Shown piece after piece: positions 8,939 through 17,382 of a DNA stretch of 42,459 nt. The DNA comes from Micropruina sp. (GTDB lineage Bacteria > Actinomycetota > Actinomycetes > Propionibacteriales > Propionibacteriaceae), in NCBI RefSeq assembly GCF_027492755.1, contig NZ_JAPUED010000201.1:1-42459 (forward strand). Direction: 5' to 3'. The translations under genes and the position numbers were made by a program. Positions within the stretch are counted from its first letter, which is position 1. Each line of letters starts with the position of its first letter. The notes beneath the pieces were generated by a model, which did not search any database, was not told the origin of the DNA, and saw only the letters and a list, made by a program, of their open reading frames with translations.

Positions 8939-10082
8939 CATCTCTGCTGGTCGAGCCTGTCGAGACCTGATCGACGCGGTCGAACTGATCGACCACCACT
9001 GCCACGGGGTGATCACCGGCCATCCCACGGCCGCCGTCTTCGACGACCTGATGACCGAGTCACCGTGGCCGGCCCCGGCGGGAACCTCGGGCTGGGACTC
9101 CCAGGTGGGGTTGGCGATCCGTCGTCGGTGCGCACCGGCGCTCGACCTGTCACCCGACCGCAGTCCGGCCGACTACCTGGCGCGGCGCGCCGAGCTGGGG
9201 GCCGGCGAGGTCAACCGGCGACTGCTGGGGGCAGCCCGCCTGCACACCCTGCTGCTGGACACGGGCTACCGCGGCGATGACATCCTCGACGTGCCGGGAA
9301 TGGCGGAGGTCAGCGGTGCCGAGGCGCACGAGATCGTCCGGTTGGAGGCGGTCGCCGAACAGGTGGCGGCGGTGGTGGGTTCCGGGGCCGGCTATCCGGA
9401 GGCGTACCGGGCCGCGCTGGCCTCCGCGACCGCGGACGCGGTGGGGCTGAAGAGCATCGTCGCCTACCGGTACGGCCTGGATTTCGCGCCCGGACGGCCC
9501 AGCGAGGCTAAGGTGGCCGAACGGGCCGCGGCCTGGCTGGACGAGATCGCCCGCACCGGCGTCGTCCGGCTCACCGACCCGGTGCTCTTGCGGTTCGGCA
9601 TCTGGTGCGGCGTCGACCTGGCGCTGCCGCTGCAATTCCATGTCGGCTACGGGGACGCCGACGTCGACCTGGTTCGCTGCAACCCGTTGCTGATGTCCGC
9701 CTGGTTGAAGGCGACCCGCGAGTCGGGAACGTCGGTGATGCTGCTGCACTGCTACCCGTACCACCGCGAGGCCGGCTACCTGGCCCAGGTGTATCCGCAC
9801 GTCTACTGCGACGTCGGGCTGGCGATCAACTACACGGGGGCGCGCTCGGCAGCGGTGATCGCCGAATCGCTGGAGCTCACCCCGTTCCACAAGGCGCTGT
9901 TCTCCACCGACACCTTCGGGCTGCCCGAGCTCTACTACGTCGGGGCGCAGCTGTTCCGTCAAGGTCTCGCTGAGACCCTGGCCGAGTGGATCGACCGTGG
10001 TCATGCCTCAGTCGCGGACGCCGTCCGGATCGCCGAGTTGATCGGCAACGGCAACGCCCGGCGGGTGTACCAACTCGGTTGA
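8928..10082 (+). CDS. FluG-type amidohydrolase (amidohydrolase family 2)
   Basis: A 384-aa TIM-barrel metal-dependent hydrolase. The HxH metal motif is at residues 24-26 (DHHCHG). Later strands carry FHVGYGDAD, LLHCYPYHREAGY, CDVGLAINYTG and the FSTDTFGLPE strand with the usual catalytic Asp. The protein resembles the N-terminal half of FluG, where it is fused to a glutamine-synthetase-like domain; here the two are separate genes overlapping by 11 bp. A role in hydrolysing a gamma-glutamylated or amide intermediate made by the upstream ligase is likely but unproven. The first about 14 residues (SAGRACRDL) are encoded by a copy of the dispersed genomic repeat, so the N-terminus may be recent or the true start may lie slightly further in. 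The gene ends just before a repeat and a strong terminator hairpin. Confidence 0.85.
   Translation: MSTDISAGRACRDLIDAVELIDHHCHGVITGHPTAAVFDDLMTESPWPAPAGTSGWDSQVGLAIRRRCAPALDLSPDRSPADYLARRAELGAGEVNRRLLGAARLHTLLLDTGYRGDDILDVPGMAEVSGAEAHEIVRLEAVAEQVAAVVGSGAGYPEAYRAALASATADAVGLKSIVAYRYGLDFAPGRPSEAKVAERAAAWLDEIARTGVVRLTDPVLLRFGIWCGVDLALPLQFHVGYGDADVDLVRCNPLLMSAWLKATRESGTSVMLLHCYPYHREAGYLAQVYPHVYCDVGLAINYTGARSAAVIAESLELTPFHKALFSTDTFGLPELYYVGAQLFRQGLAETLAEWIDRGHASVADAVRIAELIGNGNARRVYQLG
8948..8967 (+). repeat. Dispersed repeat copy at amidohydrolase start
   Basis: TGGTCGAGCCTGTCGAGACC differs by one base from the copy at 3661. It lies 20 bases into the amidohydrolase coding sequence, just past the ligase stop codon, and encodes part of an unconserved-looking N-terminus. 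Confidence 0.8.
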
Positions 10083-10089
10083 GGGCCCG

Positions 10090-10131
10090 GGTCTCGACAA
10101 GCTCGGGCAACGGGACGAACTCGACCAACGG
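10090..10131. repeat. Dispersed repeat copy, one and a half units, intergenic
   Basis: GGTCTCGACAAGCTCGGGCA at 10090-10109, then CGG, then a truncated unit GACGAACTCGACCAACGG at 10114-10131. It is placed between the amidohydrolase stop and the terminator hairpin. Confidence 0.75.
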
Positions 10132-10134
10132 CAA

Positions 10135-10172
10135 AGCGGGGTGAGTCCGACCGCGATCGGACTCACCCCGCT
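10135..10172. terminator. Bidirectional hairpin terminator
   Basis: A perfect 16-bp stem, AGCGGGGTGAGTCCGA at 10135-10150 and its reverse complement at 10157-10172, with a 6-nt loop. It lies between the convergent amidohydrolase and GH3 genes. There is no T-tract on either side, as is common for actinobacterial terminators. Confidence 0.85.
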
Positions 10173-10178
10173 CAGCTG

Positions 10179-12575
10179 TCAGCGGTGCTGGTGCTTTCCG
10201 CGGATCTTGCCGTACCAGTTCAAGCCGAAGCCGAACTTGTAGACGTTGCCGCGAGAGTCGACGTAGGGCTTCATGTCCTCGCCGACGTCCTCTTTCTGCT
10301 TCTCCACCGCGTTCATGTTCTTCGGGCTGGTCAGCGGCAGGCGCCCCTGCGGGTTGTGCTGGCCCAGAGCGGTCTCGATGAACACCCGGTCGTTGATCGA
10401 GTAGCCGACCAGGATCGCGTCCACCTTCTTCTCGAACTCCTTCGGGATGAAGCTGCTCTTGGCCTTGACCGAGACGATGACCGGAATGTTCTTCCCGGTG
10501 CGGCGCTCGACCTGCTTCACGGCCTTGACCGTGCGGTTGAGTGCCTTCAGGTCGAACTCGTTGCCGATCTTGGAGGTGGCGCCGAAGTAGGACCGGTTCT
10601 CCTGGCGACCGTTGTCCAGGATGTCGCCCGCGATCGACTTCTTGCGCACGTTCGGACCGGTGGCGGTGTAGGGCTTCCACTGCAGCGACAACGGGTAGTA
10701 GGTGTTATCGGGATTCCGTCCGGCGCCGGTGAAGTTGTCGCCGTTGTCCGGGCTGCGCATCGCATGCAGAACAAGATCGACGTTCTTGAGGTCGGGCATG
10801 ATGTAGTCGACCACATCGCCATTCGAGTTCTTCACCGGGGTATCGGTGAGCACCTTCTTGAAGTAGTTCTTGGCCAGGTCGGCATCGAGCGTCGGCCCCA
10901 CTCGGTCGACGGTGGCCTGCGAGAAGACGCTCGGGAAACCGTGCCCGATCGAGCTCGGAATGTAGACGGTCTTGTTCTTGAACTGCCGCAGCGATGCCTG
11001 CCGAATCGTCCGGTGGGAGTTCTTCAGCATGACCACCGAGTCGAACTGTCCGTCGATGCCGGCCTGCACCTTGTCGGCGCTCGCCACGATCTTCTGCGAC
11101 GTGGCCAGGTCGAGGTAGGGGTTCTCGAACAGGCCCGGGTACATCAGCATGCGCAGAATGCGCTCGCCGGACTGGCGGAACCGGGTGTCGGCGTCGATGC
11201 TGTTCTTGCCGGCCTTGAAATCGTCCTGCCACATCTGGTGGGCGGCCAGTACCGGCAGCTTCTTGTTGTTGCCGCCATACATGTCAACGCCCGCCTTCAA
11301 CACGGCGTAGTGCCGCTCTTCGACGGACGCCTTCTCCATGCCCCAGGCCATTCCGAAGATGGAGTTCGGGTCGGTGTAGCCCGTGGTGACACCCCAGTCG
11401 GTGCAGATGACGCCGTCGTAGCCGCTGTTGCGCAGGCCGCCGATCTTGACCTTGTCGTAGGCGGAGCCGACCCGGTTGCCGGTGAGCGGCTTGCCGTTGC
11501 CGGCGATCGCGATCGAGTACGAGCTCATCACCGCGGTCGCGTTCTTGGCCGCCATGAAGGGCTTGGTGTGTTCGGCGTAGTTGTTGCCCGGGTAGACGGC
11601 GTACTTGCCGGCATTCAGGTGCGACTCACGACCGCCCTCACCAGCACCGTCGCCGGGCCAGTGCTTGATCATCGTGTTGATCGAGTCCGAACCCCAGCCG
11701 GTTGAGCGTCCGCGCTTGTCGTAGGTGTTCTGCGAACCGTCGACGTAGGCCTTGGCCATCGTCTTGGCCAGCTCGACGTTCTCACCGAAGGTGCCGTCGT
11801 TGCGCAGCCAACGCGGCTCGGTGGCCAGATCGATCTGCGGACCGAGTGCGGTGGTGATTCCCATCGCCCGGTACTCGGCCGACGAGATCTTGGCGAAGTT
11901 CAGCATGGTCTTCTCAGAGAACGTCGCGGCTAGGCCGATGTTCGAGGGCCAGCGCGAAATATCATCGCCCTCGGCGTTGTAGGCCGAGTCCTGGGCCGCG
12001 GTGGAACGCGGGTCGGAAGAGAAGTTCACCGGAATGTAGGGCAGCCCGGACGCCGCCTGCTTCTCGGCGAAGGCCTGCATCGCATTCACCCAGGTGACGT
12101 TGGCCGTGACATCGTTCGGGCCGGCGTTCAACACATTGCGAAGCTGGTCCTCCTTGATGTATTTCCGCTGCGCGTCGGTGAGACCGTCCTGCGGGTTGCG
12201 CTCGTGTGAACTGAATAGCATCAGGCCGGCGATCTGCTCGATGGTCACCTCTTGGGCCAGGGCCTTCGCCCGCTCGTCGACCGATTTGCGCCAGTCTTCC
12301 CAGGTGTCCAGCTTGCCGTTGGCGTTCATGTCCTTGAAGGCCAGGGTGGTCTTCCCCGACTTGATCTTCAGCAGCTTGACCGGCCCGCCGGCGATGTAGC
12401 TCAGAGTGGCGCCACCATTGGGGTTGGTGACCACGGTGAAGGAGGTGGTTCCGTCGGTGACCGTCTTCTCGGTCGGGCCTTGGCCGTACGGATCGGCTTG
12501 CGCCGCCGGTGGGGCCAATAATGTGCAGGTGAGCACGCCGCCAACAATGGCGGCCAGGGTTGGGGTGGTTCGCAA
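10179..12575 (-). CDS. Secreted glycoside hydrolase family 3 protein
   Basis: A 798-aa exported GH3 enzyme (beta-glucosidase/exo-glycosidase type). Residues 1-27 form a signal peptide ending APPAAQA. Next comes an EF-hand-like loop DMNANGKLDTWED (about residue 83) and the GH3 N-terminal barrel, with LATEPRWLRNDGTFGE, the KHWPGDG motif and the putative nucleophile Asp in VICTDWGV. The second GH3 domain follows (ILVGYSIND, GQHNPQGRLPLT). The start is TTG at 12575, chosen because GAAGGAG lies just upstream and it gives a complete signal peptide. Lysine content is higher and GC visibly lower than in neighbours, common for secreted enzymes but also compatible with acquisition. It probably cleaves beta-linked glucans or xylans outside the cell; the substrate is not readable. 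The gene has its own 196-bp upstream gap, in which I see no clear promoter. Confidence 0.88.
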   Translation of the reverse strand: MRTTPTLAAIVGGVLTCTLLAPPAAQADPYGQGPTEKTVTDGTTSFTVVTNPNGGATLSYIAGGPVKLLKIKSGKTTLAFKDMNANGKLDTWEDWRKSVDERAKALAQEVTIEQIAGLMLFSSHERNPQDGLTDAQRKYIKEDQLRNVLNAGPNDVTANVTWVNAMQAFAEKQAASGLPYIPVNFSSDPRSTAAQDSAYNAEGDDISRWPSNIGLAATFSEKTMLNFAKISSAEYRAMGITTALGPQIDLATEPRWLRNDGTFGENVELAKTMAKAYVDGSQNTYDKRGRSTGWGSDSINTMIKHWPGDGAGEGGRESHLNAGKYAVYPGNNYAEHTKPFMAAKNATAVMSSYSIAIAGNGKPLTGNRVGSAYDKVKIGGLRNSGYDGVICTDWGVTTGYTDPNSIFGMAWGMEKASVEERHYAVLKAGVDMYGGNNKKLPVLAAHQMWQDDFKAGKNSIDADTRFRQSGERILRMLMYPGLFENPYLDLATSQKIVASADKVQAGIDGQFDSVVMLKNSHRTIRQASLRQFKNKTVYIPSSIGHGFPSVFSQATVDRVGPTLDADLAKNYFKKVLTDTPVKNSNGDVVDYIMPDLKNVDLVLHAMRSPDNGDNFTGAGRNPDNTYYPLSLQWKPYTATGPNVRKKSIAGDILDNGRQENRSYFGATSKIGNEFDLKALNRTVKAVKQVERRTGKNIPVIVSVKAKSSFIPKEFEKKVDAILVGYSINDRVFIETALGQHNPQGRLPLTSPKNMNAVEKQKEDVGEDMKPYVDSRGNVYKFGFGLNWYGKIRGKHQHR

Positions 12576-12771
12576 TGCGACTCCTTCGATCAGTCCAAGC
12601 CCGGGGGTATGGATCGAACCGCTCCGGCGCTGGAATGGGGGGCTATCGCCCGGCGTCGTTGCTCAGGCGATCCGCCATACTTGCACAGGACTAGGCTGGC
12701 GCACAGGCGGTTCTCAGAAGTTGTTCAGCCGAATAAATGCTGGAGCCTTTCGTCGGCGACGGAAATCGACT

Positions 12772-13281
12772 TCAGCGGCTGTAGGTGTACCGGGAACCCA
12801 ACAACCAGATCACCACGGCCAGCACCACCGTTGCGGCCAGTTGTGCCGGATACAGCCAACCCACCGGCACGCTCGCCGGCAGCGACACCACGGCGGACGC
12901 CGCGCCGAGCAGGGTGACCAGTGGAATGGCCACTCGCAGCACCTGCAGGGTGACGGCGTAGCCACCGTCCCGCTTGCCGAGTCGCTGCAGCAGCGCGGTG
13001 CACAGGCAGTAGACGAAACCGAGCACCGCCAGCCGCAGTCCGACGTCCGCCAGCAGGCTGATCAGGGCGAGTGGCGAGATGAATTGGACGAGTTCCAGCA
13101 CCAGCGCGGTGATCGCCAGATTGCGGGCCCAGACGAACCACTTGCTCAGATCGATGAGTTGGTTCATGCCGATCGCAGCCAGGGCCCAACCGATCAGGTC
13201 GAGCGACAACAGCAGCGAACCGAGGCGGATCTCGACCAGCACCAGGACCAAGCCGATGGCGGCAAGACGAAGCGGCGGCAT
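12772..13281 (-). CDS. Small integral membrane protein, unknown
   Basis: A 169-aa very hydrophobic protein with about five predicted membrane helices (for example LAAIGLVLVLVEI, ALISLLADVGLRLAVLGFVYCL and QLAATVVLAVVIWLLGS). It has a short basic C-terminus and one polar loop, RLGKRDGG. I do not recognise a family. The ATG at 13281 follows a TACCCT box by 6 nt, consistent with a leaderless transcript. It lies upstream of the GH3 gene in the same direction but 196 bp away, so co-transcription is uncertain. Confidence 0.75.
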   Translation of the reverse strand: MPPLRLAAIGLVLVLVEIRLGSLLLSLDLIGWALAAIGMNQLIDLSKWFVWARNLAITALVLELVQFISPLALISLLADVGLRLAVLGFVYCLCTALLQRLGKRDGGYAVTLQVLRVAIPLVTLLGAASAVVSLPASVPVGWLYPAQLAATVVLAVVIWLLGSRYTYSR

Positions 13282-13287
13282 GCCGTA

Positions 13288-13293
13288 AGGGTA
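13288..13293 (-). promoter_or_regulatory. -10 box for leaderless membrane-protein gene
   Basis: On the minus strand TACCCT is followed by 6 nt and then the ATG at 13281. There is no Shine-Dalgarno sequence. It fits the TANNNT-N6-start pattern seen elsewhere in the window. Confidence 0.5.
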
Positions 13294-13412
13294 GCCGGGT
13301 GACCGGGGGCTCGGGGAAATGCCGACCTCAATGCCATGGCTTGACCAGAGTGCAACTGTCCGATATTTGTTTGCTACGCGCGGGGGGCGCGTGCTGATTC
13401 AGGGGGGGAATC

Positions 13413-14012
13413 GTGTCCACGGACGATCTATTTGACGTGCCTGCACAGGCGCCGGCGGCAGCTGCGAATCCGAGTGCGGACGGACCGCGACGGCGACGAC
13501 GAAATCGATTTCGACTGGCGGCCGTCGCCGTCCTGGCCCTGATGCTGTCGCTGGTTGCGCCGGGGGTGAGCCATGCCGGTGGTGTCTGGCAGGGCACGTA
13601 CGGCGCGGGCCAGAACGCTCCGAGCTACAACGATGGCATCGCCCGTTGGTGGTACTCCTGTGTGCCCGACCAAGCCGTGTTCAAGGTCACCAGGGCTTCC
13701 ATCTATGTGTGGTCGAAGGGCAAGGACAGGGTCAAGGGGGCCGAGTTCAAGTACCGACTGGTGGCGCGGGGCACCGACGGCCAGATTCAATGGTGGTCGA
13801 ACTGGTCGAAGACGGCGAAGTACAAGACCAAGAAGAACAAGAAGTTCAAGGGGTGGCTGAACGCCACAGGCCTCGGACAGTCGTTCAGTTCGGCCTCGTC
13901 GTGGGATATGGAGATCAACCTCAAGTACCCGCGTTCGCTACGCAAGGCGTACAGCAAGAAATACCGGGTGCACGTCCCGAGCCCGCAATGCGGTCCGTTG
14001 GCGAACGATTGA
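13413..14012 (+). CDS. Secreted protein of unknown function
   Basis: A 199-aa protein starting at GTG 13413 behind a G-rich ribosome site. It has an unusually long N-region (Ala/Pro rich, then PRRRRRNRFR) before a hydrophobic core and a probable cleavage after SHA (about residue 55). The twin-arginine-containing stretch might allow Tat export, but it is not a strict Tat motif. The mature part is rich in Trp, Tyr and Lys, with a lysine run YKTKKNKKFKG, suggesting an extracellular beta-rich, possibly carbohydrate- or wall-binding domain; no family is recognised. Eight bases separate it from the PD40 gene, so the two form an operon of exported proteins. Confidence 0.75.
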   Translation: MSTDDLFDVPAQAPAAAANPSADGPRRRRRNRFRLAAVAVLALMLSLVAPGVSHAGGVWQGTYGAGQNAPSYNDGIARWWYSCVPDQAVFKVTRASIYVWSKGKDRVKGAEFKYRLVARGTDGQIQWWSNWSKTAKYKTKKNKKFKGWLNATGLGQSFSSASSWDMEINLKYPRSLRKAYSKKYRVHVPSPQCGPLAND

Positions 14013-14020
14013 GTGGCGTC

Positions 14021-15376
14021 ATGAACCGAATCCGAACCCGGCGGCCGATGCAATGGAGCCGTTGGCTCGCCGTCGCACTGCTGCTGCTTGCGACCACACC
14101 GGCGCAGCTGCCCGCGCACGCGACCACCAGCGGCGCCAACGGAATGCTGCTGGTGCACATCTCGCGCGGGGGGCTGGGGCTGACTCCCGTCACAGGCGGT
14201 CCGGTGACCCGGATCACCACCGACTACACCCACGATGCACGCATGGCCCCGGACGGTGCTTCCGTCGCTTACCTGGCACGCTCGGCGAAGTCCAACTCCG
14301 AGGACGTGCGTGTGCACCGGGCCGACGGCAGCGATGCGCAGGTGACGAGCATCGCGAACGGAGCCGTCCAGGAGCTGACCTGGTCGCCGGACGGGAAGCG
14401 ACTGGCCTTCCTCGTGCGCGAGCTCGATGGACACCAAGTCACTGGCGTCAAGTCGATCTACACCGTCCCCGTCTCAGGCGGGACGGCGACGTCGATCATG
14501 ACCACGGCGAGCAGCGACTGGCCGGGCTGGGAGCCCAGCCTCGATTGGCATCCCAGTCGTGACTTGATCGCGTTCACCTTCGGCAGGGACATCTGGACCA
14601 TGGACTCGTCCGGCAAGCAGCTGTCGCAGTGGACGCGCAACTGCGCCTATCCACGGGGGCTCGACACCACCTACCGCGGCGACCTCAATGAGTGCCGGGG
14701 CCAGTCGCCGAATAGCTACGCGGGGCAGAAGGTTCGTTGGCAGCCGACGGGCGATCGGCTGGCGGTGTCGATCTACGACTGCAACGAGGATGCGCCCTGC
14801 TCATGGTCCCTGGGCAGCCTGCAGCTCGGATCGGCGAAACCCACGAAGGTGGCGGCGTGGCCACCTGTCACCAGCGACCAGATCGTCGGCAATCGCCCGG
14901 TCGTACCGGCGCCGGACGGCAACTCCTATGCGTTCTCCGACGGGCTGAACGTGGCCCTGATCAGCCTGAAGGGTGCGATTGAGACCACCAGCGTCCACGG
15001 TCCGCTCTACGACTGGCAGGCCTGTGGCCCCAAGGGATGCCCCGTGTTCAAGGCCGTGGGCAAGCCCACCTCGATCACCGTGGTCAGTACGCTGAGCGGG
15101 CACTGCACCCCGAGCGGATGCGTCGCGGACAATCTGGTGGCCACAGGCCGATTGACACCGGCGCTCACCAAGCCCCCGGTTGCCGTTCGCTTGGAAGTCT
15201 TCAAGGGCGCCTCGTGGTCGGTGGTCGCGGTGCGGTCGGCGTCACTGAGCAAGACGGGCAACTACCGCAGCGAGTTCACGATTCCGCGCGGCGCCACCAA
15301 GTGCCGGATCACGGCTTCGTTCAGCGGAGATGACACCTACAGTTCGAGCAGCGTGACCAAGGCCTATCTGTGCTGA
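14021..15376 (+). CDS. Exported PD40/TolB-like beta-propeller protein
   Basis: A 451-aa protein with an N-terminal signal sequence (WLAVALLLLATTPAQLPAHA). PD40-type propeller blades follow; the clearest is LTWSPDGKRLAFLV, with related blades RMAPDGASVAYLA, LDWHPSRDLIAFTF, RWQPTGDRLAVSIYD and VPAPDGNSYAFSDG. The last about 90 residues look like an Ig-like beta domain ending in a Cys (ASFSGDDTYSSSS). Cysteine pairs in the mid part suggest disulfides outside the cell. Such propellers are usually binding scaffolds; no partner is evident. The ATG at 14021 was chosen because the open frame further upstream only runs antisense-like through the preceding gene. The stop lies 9 bp from the stop of the convergent acyl-CoA dehydrogenase gene, leaving no room for a terminator. 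Confidence 0.8.
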   Translation: MNRIRTRRPMQWSRWLAVALLLLATTPAQLPAHATTSGANGMLLVHISRGGLGLTPVTGGPVTRITTDYTHDARMAPDGASVAYLARSAKSNSEDVRVHRADGSDAQVTSIANGAVQELTWSPDGKRLAFLVRELDGHQVTGVKSIYTVPVSGGTATSIMTTASSDWPGWEPSLDWHPSRDLIAFTFGRDIWTMDSSGKQLSQWTRNCAYPRGLDTTYRGDLNECRGQSPNSYAGQKVRWQPTGDRLAVSIYDCNEDAPCSWSLGSLQLGSAKPTKVAAWPPVTSDQIVGNRPVVPAPDGNSYAFSDGLNVALISLKGAIETTSVHGPLYDWQACGPKGCPVFKAVGKPTSITVVSTLSGHCTPSGCVADNLVATGRLTPALTKPPVAVRLEVFKGASWSVVAVRSASLSKTGNYRSEFTIPRGATKCRITASFSGDDTYSSSSVTKAYLC

Positions 15377-15385
15377 GCCCATCGG

Positions 15386-17305
15386 TCACCTGCCCCCCGG
15401 CTGTGGGAGGTGCCGCCGGACATCCGGCTTCGCCGATGGCCCCGCTACGACGGGGCTCACCCAGGGCCCTTCGTCCGAGGGCAGGACGATGCCGCCTTCG
15501 AGGAACGTGTAGCGGCCGGCCAGCACCTTCTTGGCTGCGTCATCGTCGGCGTCGTCGGTGTTCTCCCACAGGGCCGTGAACAGCGCGCCGATCCGCACCC
15601 GGGCCTGCTGGCAGAACAGGTCGGCGAGCTCGACGCCCTCGGGGTGTTCAGCCCGTTCGGCCTTGGCCCGCAGGCAGGCCGCGGTCATCGCGAACAGCTC
15701 GGCGCCGATGTCGACCACTCGGCCCAGGAATGCCTGCTTGCGCTCCATAGCCCCTTGCCAGCGGCCCATGCCGTAGAAGATCGAACGGGCCAGCTTGCGA
15801 GTGGTGCGTTCGAGGTAGCGGACATGAGCGGCCAGCGGACCGAACTCGGCGAACGAGGTCGGCACCGCGCCCTTGCCGGCGACCAGGGTGGGCAGCCAGG
15901 TGGCGTAGAAGGCGCCCGCCTTCGCCACCGCCTTGATCTTGTCCTCGCGGGAGGCCTCGGGGTCGATGATGTCGCCGGCGACGGCCAAGTGGGCGTCGAC
16001 CGCCTCGCGGGCGATCAGCAGATGCATGATCTCGGTCGAGCCCTCGAAGATCCGCATGATCCGCAGATCACGCAGCACCTGTTCCGCCTCGATGCCGCGT
16101 TCTCCGCGGGCCCGCTGCGAGGCGGCGGTCTCGAAACCGCGTCCGCCGCGGATCTGGACCAGTTCGTCGGCGATCGTCCAGGCCTGCTCGGACGCGTACA
16201 GCTTGAGCAGCGCCGCCTCGATCCGGATGTCGTTGGCGTCGTCGTCGGCCAGCAGGCAGGACAGATCGAGCATCGCCTCCAGGGCGTAGGCGGTCGCGGC
16301 GATGTGGCTGATCTTCGTCGCCAACGCCTCGTGCCGTCCGACCGGACGCCCCCACTGCACCCGCTCGGCCGGCCAGCCACGGGCTACGTTCAGGCACCAC
16401 TTAGCCGCGGTCACGCACAGCGCCGGCAGCGAGAGACGTCCGGTGTTCAGCGTGGTCAGCGCGATCTTCAGGCCGCGCCCCTCCCCGCCCAGCACGTTCT
16501 CGGCCGGAACGAAGACGTCATGGAACCGGGTGACCGAGTTCTCGATGCCGCGCAGCCCCATGAACGCGTTGCGGTTCTCCACGGTGATGCCGGGGGAATC
16601 GGCCTCGACGACGAACGCGGTGATGCCGCCGCGGCGTCCCTCACCGGCGGGCACTCGTGCCATCACCACCAGCAGGCTGGCGATGGTGCCGTTGGTGGCC
16701 CACAGCTTCACGCCGTTGAGTAGGTAGCCGCCGTCGACCGGGGTGGCCGAGCAGGCCAGCCGGGCCGGGTCCGAACCCACGTCGGGCTCGGTGAGCAGGA
16801 AGGCCGACACCTCGCCGCCGGCCACCCGGGGCAGGAACCGTTGCTTCTGCTCCTCGGAGCCGAACATCTTCACCGGCTGCGGGACGCCGATCGACTGGTG
16901 GGCGCTGAGCAGGGTGCCGAGCGAGGAGTGTGCCGAGCCGGCCAGCGTCAGCGCCTTGCAGTAGTACAGGTGCGACAAGCCGAGTCCGCCGTACTGGGTG
17001 GGCAGCTTCATGCCGAACGCGCCCAGCTCGGCCAGGCCGGTGAACACCTCGTCGGGGATCGACGCCTCGGCCTCGATGGCGGCGCCGTCCACGCCCTCGA
17101 TGAAGACTCGCAGCCGCTCCAGGAAGGCCTCGCCGGCGGCTACCTGTTCGGGGCTGTTGGTCGGCCACGGGTCGACCAGGTCGAGCCGGAGCCTGCCGAG
17201 GAAGAGTTCCTTGCCGAAGCTCGGCTTGATCCATTCGGATTCCCGGGCGGCCTCCGCAACCTTGCGGGCCTCGCGCTCGGTGGGTCCGCTCTGAGTGGGG
17301 GACAT
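15386..17305 (-). CDS. Acyl-CoA dehydrogenase, long (VLCAD/ACAD9-like) form
   Basis: A 639-aa flavin enzyme catalysing alpha,beta-desaturation of acyl-CoA, the first step of beta-oxidation. Seen: the N-terminal helical domain (YGGLGLSH), the substrate/FAD block LLTEPDVGSDPARL, LNGVKLWATNG, the QIRGGRGFET block, and the catalytic-base motif IFEGSTEI with Glu. A C-terminal extension of about 170 residues makes it longer than the about 380-aa short-chain forms and like VLCAD/ACAD9 and actinobacterial FadE proteins of this size. ATG 17305 was chosen because AGGAGG precedes it by 6 nt; the frame is open for 47 more codons upstream without such a site. It faces the DUF4253 gene across a short divergent gap. 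Confidence 0.92.
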   Translation of the reverse strand: MSPTQSGPTEREARKVAEAARESEWIKPSFGKELFLGRLRLDLVDPWPTNSPEQVAAGEAFLERLRVFIEGVDGAAIEAEASIPDEVFTGLAELGAFGMKLPTQYGGLGLSHLYYCKALTLAGSAHSSLGTLLSAHQSIGVPQPVKMFGSEEQKQRFLPRVAGGEVSAFLLTEPDVGSDPARLACSATPVDGGYLLNGVKLWATNGTIASLLVVMARVPAGEGRRGGITAFVVEADSPGITVENRNAFMGLRGIENSVTRFHDVFVPAENVLGGEGRGLKIALTTLNTGRLSLPALCVTAAKWCLNVARGWPAERVQWGRPVGRHEALATKISHIAATAYALEAMLDLSCLLADDDANDIRIEAALLKLYASEQAWTIADELVQIRGGRGFETAASQRARGERGIEAEQVLRDLRIMRIFEGSTEIMHLLIAREAVDAHLAVAGDIIDPEASREDKIKAVAKAGAFYATWLPTLVAGKGAVPTSFAEFGPLAAHVRYLERTTRKLARSIFYGMGRWQGAMERKQAFLGRVVDIGAELFAMTAACLRAKAERAEHPEGVELADLFCQQARVRIGALFTALWENTDDADDDAAKKVLAGRYTFLEGGIVLPSDEGPWVSPVVAGPSAKPDVRRHLPQPGGR

Positions 17306-17382
17306 AGGCACCTCCTGCTGCTGTACACCGACGGTACTCCGCGGCTGGCCGTGCCGGGACCGGTTGGGTGAGGATGGCTCCC

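Noticed and set aside
12576..12771. Terminator or small RNA in the gap between the membrane-protein and GH3 genes
   Set aside because: I found no stem longer than a few base pairs and no convincing promoter; nothing can be supported.
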